Source: Pseudomonadota bacterium (GTDB lineage Bacteria > Pseudomonadota > Gammaproteobacteria > Halothiobacillales > Halothiobacillaceae). Taken from it: 8,094 nt of DNA. Positions 5,194 through 8,094 of the stretch are shown piece by piece (positions within the stretch are counted from its first letter, which is position 1; each line of letters starts with the position of its first letter). Made by a program: the position numbers and the translations under genes. The notes beneath the pieces were generated by a model. It was given only the letters and a program-made list of their open reading frames with translations. It ran no database searches and had not been told where the DNA came from. Where the stretch lies: NCBI GenBank assembly GCA_021795795.1, contig JAJYPA010000363.1:1-8094 (forward strand). The letters run 5' to 3'.

Positions 5194-5263
5194 CCCTTTG
5201 TTTTTTATCCCCTCCAGGGGAGGCGGTACTTTGTCTATTGCACACCTGTTTATGAGGATAGTT

Positions 5264-6208
5264 ATGTCACGTAATTACGGGATTGGCCATCGCGATATCT
5301 ATGTCGCAGGAAAGGCATTTTTGAAGCAGTCTCTTCAGAGAAAAGAGATTGGCGGCGCCACATTTTGTACCCTCGCGCAGCGCTGGTCTAAATTCGCACG
5401 ATACATAAAATACAATACGGCGAATGGCGTCGGACGCCTGGAAAGAATAACCCGCGAGGCGGTGCTTGAATACGGGAAACATCTCGCTGATAAAGTCGAC
5501 GCTGAAGAGATAACGGCTGGTTACGCGCAAAATCTCGTGAGCGCCGTTAATTCCGTTATGAAAAACACGCCGACAGACTGGAAACCGGTTGGTCCCGTCA
5601 AAGACTGCCACTTGCCCAAGCGCTCGAACGTGCGCACGACAGTGCCGGGAGGAATGGATCGTCTCGCCTATGAAAACGCCCGGACGGCTTTGCGGGAATC
5701 CGGCAATACCGCCGGTGAAGCGGTTGCCGGTCTTGCCCGCGAACTCGGCCTGCGCTCGGAAGAGGCTTCGTTGCTCGATGCTCGAAAATCGCTGGCAGAA
5801 GCCGATCGCGCCGGGAAAGTCACAGTGACGCTTGGTACCAAAGGGGGTCGCTCGCGCGAGGTACCCATAACGACCACAAAGCAGGTGGACGCTTTGCACG
5901 GCGCCGCCGCCGCGCAGGGCCAGCGGCGCAGCCTGATGCCCACAGACGCAACCTGGAAGACCTGGCGCGAGGGGGGATTGCGTAATATCCGCGAAACGGT
6001 GCAGCAGCACACCGGGGGCGGTTTGCATGATCTGCGCGCCGCTTATGCCTGTGATCGTTATAAAGCGCTCACTGGCCATGATGCGCCCGTCATCGCCGGG
6101 CGGGTCGTAGATCGCGCGGCGGATCTGGCCGCACGTCAGCAGATTGCCCGCGAGCTCGGTCACGGGCGCATCGGGGTGGTCAGCAGCTATGTCGGGGGGC
6201 GGTCATGA
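5264..6208 (+). CDS. Tyrosine recombinase/integrase with complete active site
   Basis: Encodes 314 residues. An N-terminal all-helical core-binding domain (about 10-125) is followed by the catalytic domain with every expected residue: Arg164 (ELGLRSEEA), Lys193 in the beta hairpin GTKGGR, His255 and Arg258 (GLHDLRAAY), His300 (ELGHGR) and the nucleophile Tyr309 (SSYVG), nine residues after the histidine as usual. It cuts and rejoins DNA at a site-specific crossover. The style recalls the plasmid and island 'integrase domain' family (Phage_int_SAM_2 plus Integrase_1) as I remember it. ATG 5264 has GAGGA 5 bases upstream. A TTG at 5231, 7 bases after AGGGGAGG, is an in-frame alternative adding 11 residues, and its ribosome site would lie in the CCCCT/AGGGG hairpin. 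The gene overlaps the next one by 4 bp. Confidence 0.94.
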   Translation: MSRNYGIGHRDIYVAGKAFLKQSLQRKEIGGATFCTLAQRWSKFARYIKYNTANGVGRLERITREAVLEYGKHLADKVDAEEITAGYAQNLVSAVNSVMKNTPTDWKPVGPVKDCHLPKRSNVRTTVPGGMDRLAYENARTALRESGNTAGEAVAGLARELGLRSEEASLLDARKSLAEADRAGKVTVTLGTKGGRSREVPITTTKQVDALHGAAAAQGQRRSLMPTDATWKTWREGGLRNIRETVQQHTGGGLHDLRAAYACDRYKALTGHDAPVIAGRVVDRAADLAARQQIARELGHGRIGVVSSYVGGRS

Positions 6209-6507
6209 GCCATCCCTTGGTCCTGGAAGTCGCCAAGCTCTCCCAAGGCTATATCCGCCGCGGCGGCAAGCGGAATCGTCGGCAGCAGCAACACCGTATG
6301 CTGACGTTCGCCGACTATGCCGCCGCCAACGGCGCCAAAACCCTCGCCGAGATTGGGGGAAAGCAAGTAATTCAGTACTGGAAAGCGCATGAGCATTTGG
6401 CGGAAAAGACGCTCTATAATCACTGGTGCGCGCTCTGTGCGCTCTGGGACCTGTCCGGTAAAGCCGGAAAGCCTCCCAAGCCTACAAAATGGACGGAAGC
6501 TGATTAA
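6205..6507 (+). CDS. Stand-alone core-binding (SAM-like) domain protein, partner of the integrase
   Basis: Encodes 100 residues; its ATG overlaps the integrase stop (ATGA), so the two are translationally coupled. After a basic segment (RRGGKRNRRQQQHR, about 18-31) come helices reading MLTFADYAAANGAKTLAEIG, VIQYWKAHEHLAEKTLYNHW and CALCALWDLSGKAG. This is the helix-loop pattern of the N-terminal core-binding domain of phage-type tyrosine recombinases, where it clamps DNA. There is no catalytic domain: the frame ends at TAA 6505-6507 and no R, HxxR or Tyr motif follows in any frame before the convergent gene. Either it is a dedicated DNA-binding accessory (recombination directionality, or site recognition with the integrase), or it is the stump of a second integrase cut by a rearrangement. 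The tidy stop and overlap favour a functional small protein. Confidence 0.76.
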   Translation: MSHPLVLEVAKLSQGYIRRGGKRNRRQQQHRMLTFADYAAANGAKTLAEIGGKQVIQYWKAHEHLAEKTLYNHWCALCALWDLSGKAGKPPKPTKWTEAD

Positions 6508-6517
6508 TGTCGCCGTC

Positions 6518-6733
6518 TTAGTCGTCCGCCGATCCACGGCGCCAGGCTGGGAGAGCGCTGAGATCAATGTGGTCTGACCTCAGTGGCCGCCCGGGATCGC
6601 GCTGCAGGAGCAATGCCTCCTCTTGTGCTTCTTCCAGCGCCTTGCGGTGAATAAAGTCCGCTAGCTGTACCAGCACACCGAGCCCAATCCCCGCCCCACA
6701 CGCAGCGACTACAAACCAGACCACGCCGTTCAT
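6518..6733 (-). CDS. Small single-span membrane protein
   Basis: Encodes 71 residues from ATG 6733, with AAGGA 8 bases upstream. Residues about 3-28 (VVWFVVAACGAGIGLGVLVQ and on) form one hydrophobic segment, followed by a charged helix rich in Glu/Ala/Arg (HRKALEEAQEEALLLQRD) and a polar tail. This gives an N-terminal anchor with a cytosolic or periplasmic coiled tail. I recognise no family. It converges with the recombinase operon, with ten bases between the two stop codons. The strong ribosome site and the repeat-rich upstream region support a real gene; its role is unknown, and a link with plasmid maintenance or transfer would be a guess. Confidence 0.65.
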   Translation of the reverse strand: MNGVVWFVVAACGAGIGLGVLVQLADFIHRKALEEAQEEALLLQRDPGRPLRSDHIDLSALPAWRRGSADD

Positions 6734-7044
6734 ATCGATTATCCTTATCGGTTTTGAGAACCATATTTACAAACAACAGGTTAACTTGTTGCGCCGATGG
6801 CGCTATCCCGGTAGAAGCCTACAACACATTGATTGAAAATAAAAAACCACAAAATAGATAATTATCTATCCCATAGATAAAAGTAGATAATTGACCGTAT
6901 CTTTTTGAAAAACAAGTTTTCATTTTGTTAAGTTTCGGAGCCCCCGGGTGGCGTGCGCGCTGCCAATGGCGGTTTCAGGCCGGCGACCCATCCTGGCATT
7001 GCGGCCGTCTCACGCATGGTCGATGGCCCCAGTACGGGAATATA
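6734..7044. promoter_or_regulatory. AT-rich repeat region upstream of the small membrane protein
   Basis: No gene is visible. From left to right it holds an imperfect palindrome CAACAGGTTAACTTGTTG (6774-6791, 16 of 18 positions symmetric), a small hairpin GCGCC-GAT-GGCGC (6791-6803), the heptamer cluster 6854-6890, and TGAAAA-ACAAG-TTTTCA (6906-6922). The stretch 6945-7044 turns GC-rich again and shows nothing I recognise before the Tn3-type end. The left part is best read as the control region of the divergent small membrane protein, but a clear -35/-10 pair was not found. Confidence 0.5.
6854..6890. repeat. Cluster of four TAGATAA heptamers
   Basis: ATAGATAATTATCTAT (6854-6869) is a perfect 16-bp palindrome made of TAGATAA and its inverse. 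Two further direct copies of TAGATAA follow at 6874-6880 and 6884-6890, the last two 10 bp apart, i.e. on one face of the helix. This is a multi-site binding array for a regulator, recombinase or replication protein. Confidence 0.75.
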
Positions 7045-7082
7045 GGGGTCCCCTCAAAATTCGGAATTTAAAGTACGTCAAG
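7045..7082 (+). repeat. Second Tn3-type 38-bp terminal inverted repeat (divergent copy)
   Basis: Starts GGGGTCCCCTCAAAATTCGG and ends GTACGTCAAG. It differs from the right end of the tnpR element at three positions and from the left end at five, and points the same way as the end at 464. No matching opposite end was found between here and 8094, so the element is either cut off by the window or is only a solo end. Confidence 0.9.
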
Positions 7083-7210
7083 CACTGGAGACTGGTTCTG
7101 CGTGAATCTGTCCGAAACTGTGCGGTTTCGGATAAAAACTAATCTGGTGTACCAAGTTAATAGAAACAGCATGATGGACATGTGCCGAAATTCGTACATC
7201 GGTTTCGGAC
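7083..7210 (+). promoter_or_regulatory. Second res site, without tnpR
   Basis: Follows the end at 7045. Bases 7085-7108 are identical to 505-528. TCCGAAAC (7111-7118) and GTTTCGGA (7125-7132) form a perfect dyad at the same spacing as 531-552, and TTTCGGAC (7203-7210) sits at the same distance as 623-630, with CCGAAA (7185-7190) opposite. The middle subsite is poorly kept. No resolvase gene follows: the only in-frame ATG after it stops after 12 codons. The conserved 101-base span suggests it may still be recognised by TnpR. Confidence 0.75.
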
Positions 7211-7349
7211 ATGCTGGAAGCTGCAACGTGTGGATCACGGCCCCTGTAACCGATCCTGCTGGTGAGGGAACATACCAAAGCCAGACGACAGGTTGATTGC
7301 GGAGGCCGTCGAGTAGCCTGGTGTGGATAGGGCGGTTTTCAGAGGAACT

Positions 7350-7375
7350 TGGGCGCATTTTGGGCAATGCGCCCA
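7350..7375. repeat. 10-bp perfect hairpin
   Basis: TGGGCGCATT (7350-7359) and AATGCGCCCA (7366-7375) form a perfect stem with loop TTGGGC. It is stable and GC-rich, but no T tract follows on either strand, so intrinsic termination is not supported. Confidence 0.75.
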
Positions 7376-7529
7376 GACTCACGCCGCATCGACCGTTGCA
7401 ATGCCTGTATTTGCTGGCTTCGTGATGCTTGGACCAGAGGATTCGCAACCAGCGATTCAAGTCAGCGACGTTCAGTCGCTTTGCAGTTAAACTACTCAAT
7501 CATCCGCAGAAATATGATGTTGGAATGCG

Positions 7530-7558
7530 TTATCTACAGATTGATACAATGGTATAGT
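7530..7558 (+). promoter_or_regulatory. Candidate extended -10 promoter of the last gene
   Basis: TATAGT (7553-7558) is preceded by TGG, the extended -10 form, and by TTATCT (7530-7535) at 17 bases. Transcription would start near 7565, giving a leader of about 95 bases before the gene at 7660. The -35 match is weak. Confidence 0.45.
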
Positions 7559-7659
7559 AAAATCAAAACGCTGACGATTCTTGTTGTGTGGATAGGTTAC
7601 CTTGGTAGCCTAGCAAGATGGAAAATCGGGAATTACGGTAAATCTCAAAGAGGCCGTTA

Positions 7660-8094
7660 ATGGCAAAAAGATTTGGTGCCCTTGTTATCGGGCTGGTCGG
7701 TGTTTTTATTTTGGTCCGCTTCATTAGCTCGGCAACTGATCCCGCTCCAGCTTTTCGCCAAGGCGAGAAAGTACGCATCACCAGATCATCCGAACACGCG
7801 TTTTCCCTTCAGGACGGCCAGAAGCCTTGGATGCCCGCTGAAGGATGGTGGCGCTTGATGGTCGTAAAAGACGAAGGTGACGGATGGGTCAAAGTGCAGA
7901 CTCACTCCCCGGTCCTCATCCGGTATGCACGAGCATCCACCCTTTCGCCAGGATGGATGACGTCCTCGCAATACGAGGAGAAGTACGATCAGGCCCAACT
8001 TAATGCGATAGCGGCAAAGGAAGCGGCGCTGGCTGCCAAGGTCCATCTTCCCTCTTCAGCCCAGCTAAAAGCGGAAGCTTTGGCAGCAAAAGAG
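7660..8094 (+). CDS. Membrane-anchored unknown protein (partial, C-terminus off the right edge)
   Basis: Reading from ATG 7660 gives 145 codons open to the end of the window, with AAAGAGG about 6 bases upstream. Residues about 5-25 (FGALVIGLVGVFILVRFISS) form an N-terminal membrane anchor or uncleaved signal. Next comes a compact region with FRQGEKVRI and WWRLMVVKDEGDGWVKVQTH (about 32-92), which has the alternating pattern of a small beta-barrel such as SH3-like domains; this is only an impression. From about residue 106 the sequence becomes a Lys/Ala/Gln-rich helix (QYEEKYDQAQLNAIAAKEAA). No family is recognised. Topology suggests the bulk is outside the cytoplasm. Codon use is GC-balanced and normal. 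Confidence 0.75.
   Translation, partial: MAKRFGALVIGLVGVFILVRFISSATDPAPAFRQGEKVRITRSSEHAFSLQDGQKPWMPAEGWWRLMVVKDEGDGWVKVQTHSPVLIRYARASTLSPGWMTSSQYEEKYDQAQLNAIAAKEAALAAKVHLPSSAQLKAEALAAKE

Larger units (their letters stand above)
4102..5263. other. 1.1-kb structured region with no convincing gene
   Basis: Only short open frames occur on both strands (longest about 80 codons, at 4288-4536 on the minus strand) and none has protein-like composition or a ribosome site. The region is rich in inverted repeats instead: 4131-4148, 4649-4685, 4706-4728, 4959-5051 with 5004-5023 inside, and 5155-5193. It may be a control or maintenance region (recombination site, origin or structured RNA) for the neighbouring recombinase. 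I cannot assign an origin: there are no good DnaA boxes and no regular iterons. Confidence 0.5.
7211..7659. other. Interval without a convincing gene downstream of the second res
   Basis: Open frames on both strands (for example 7068-7499 minus) cross the Tn3-type end or lack ribosome sites and recognisable content. The notable structure is the hairpin at 7350-7375. A remnant of a degraded coding sequence is possible but not provable here. Confidence 0.4.

Noticed and set aside
5183..5206. Intrinsic terminator CAAAG/CTTTG plus six T
   Set aside because: The stem is only 5 bp with an 8-base loop and overlaps the stronger dyad; it is mentioned as a possible attenuator, not called as a terminator.
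1345..7044. The whole interval as one transposon between the end at 1307-1344 and the end at 7045-7082
   Set aside because: The GGGG tips of these two ends face into this interval, so it lies outside both elements; the abutting pentamers TAGTG and ATATA also differ.
7068..7499. 143-codon minus-strand frame
   Set aside because: It runs through the second res site into the terminal repeat, has no ribosome site and no recognisable domain.
7514..7660. 48-codon frame ending in TAATG just before the last gene
   Set aside because: The best promoter for the last gene (TATAGT at 7553) lies inside it and it has no ribosome site; the stop/start overlap is probably chance.
7349..7660. 103-codon plus-strand frame
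   Set aside because: It begins at the foot of the 7350 hairpin with no ribosome site and its product shows no domain-like pattern.

Overview
The window looks like an accessory or backbone segment of a plasmid (or a plasmid-like integrated element) from a Gram-negative proteobacterium. The evidence is a KfrA-type plasmid coiled-coil DNA-binding protein, an HU-family gene, a RelB-type antitoxin, a minimal Tn3-family element, a RelE/XRE toxin-antitoxin pair and a tyrosine recombinase unit, with little housekeeping content. Most of the DNA is GC-rich, but about 2722-4150 is visibly AT-rich and probably has a separate origin. The species cannot be fixed from the sequence.

Layout. (1) 1-222: the start of a RelB/ribbon-helix-helix antitoxin gene on the minus strand, running off the left edge, with an 18-bp operator-like palindrome at its promoter. 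(2) 464-1344: a complete 881-bp Tn3-family miniature element with 38-bp terminal inverted repeats, a res site and the resolvase gene tnpR, but no transposase. (3) 1426-2324: kfrA on the minus strand with operator-like repeats, and a small divergent ORF. (4) 2411-2721: an HU-family gene broken by a frameshift. (5) 2845-4101: an AT-rich, overlapping three-gene operon (RelE/Gp49-like toxin, XRE antitoxin, unknown third protein). (6) 4102-5263: about 1.1 kb without a convincing gene but rich in inverted repeats, including a 14-bp perfect hairpin, a large nested stem-loop and a near-perfect palindrome at the integrase promoter. (7) 5264-6507: a tyrosine recombinase with all catalytic residues, overlapping by 4 bp a 100-residue protein that looks like a core-binding domain alone. 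(8) 6518-6733: a small convergent membrane protein, with a repeat-rich upstream region (6774-6922). (9) 7045-7210: a second, divergent Tn3-type end plus res site without tnpR, in the same orientation as the first. (10) 7660-8094: the start of a membrane-anchored unknown protein, running off the right edge.

The main points for a second look are the two directly repeated res sites about 6.58 kb apart with one resolvase gene between them, which could let the whole internal segment be resolved out; the three-gene toxin-antitoxin-unknown operon; and the recombinase plus stand-alone core-binding protein with its palindromic upstream site.
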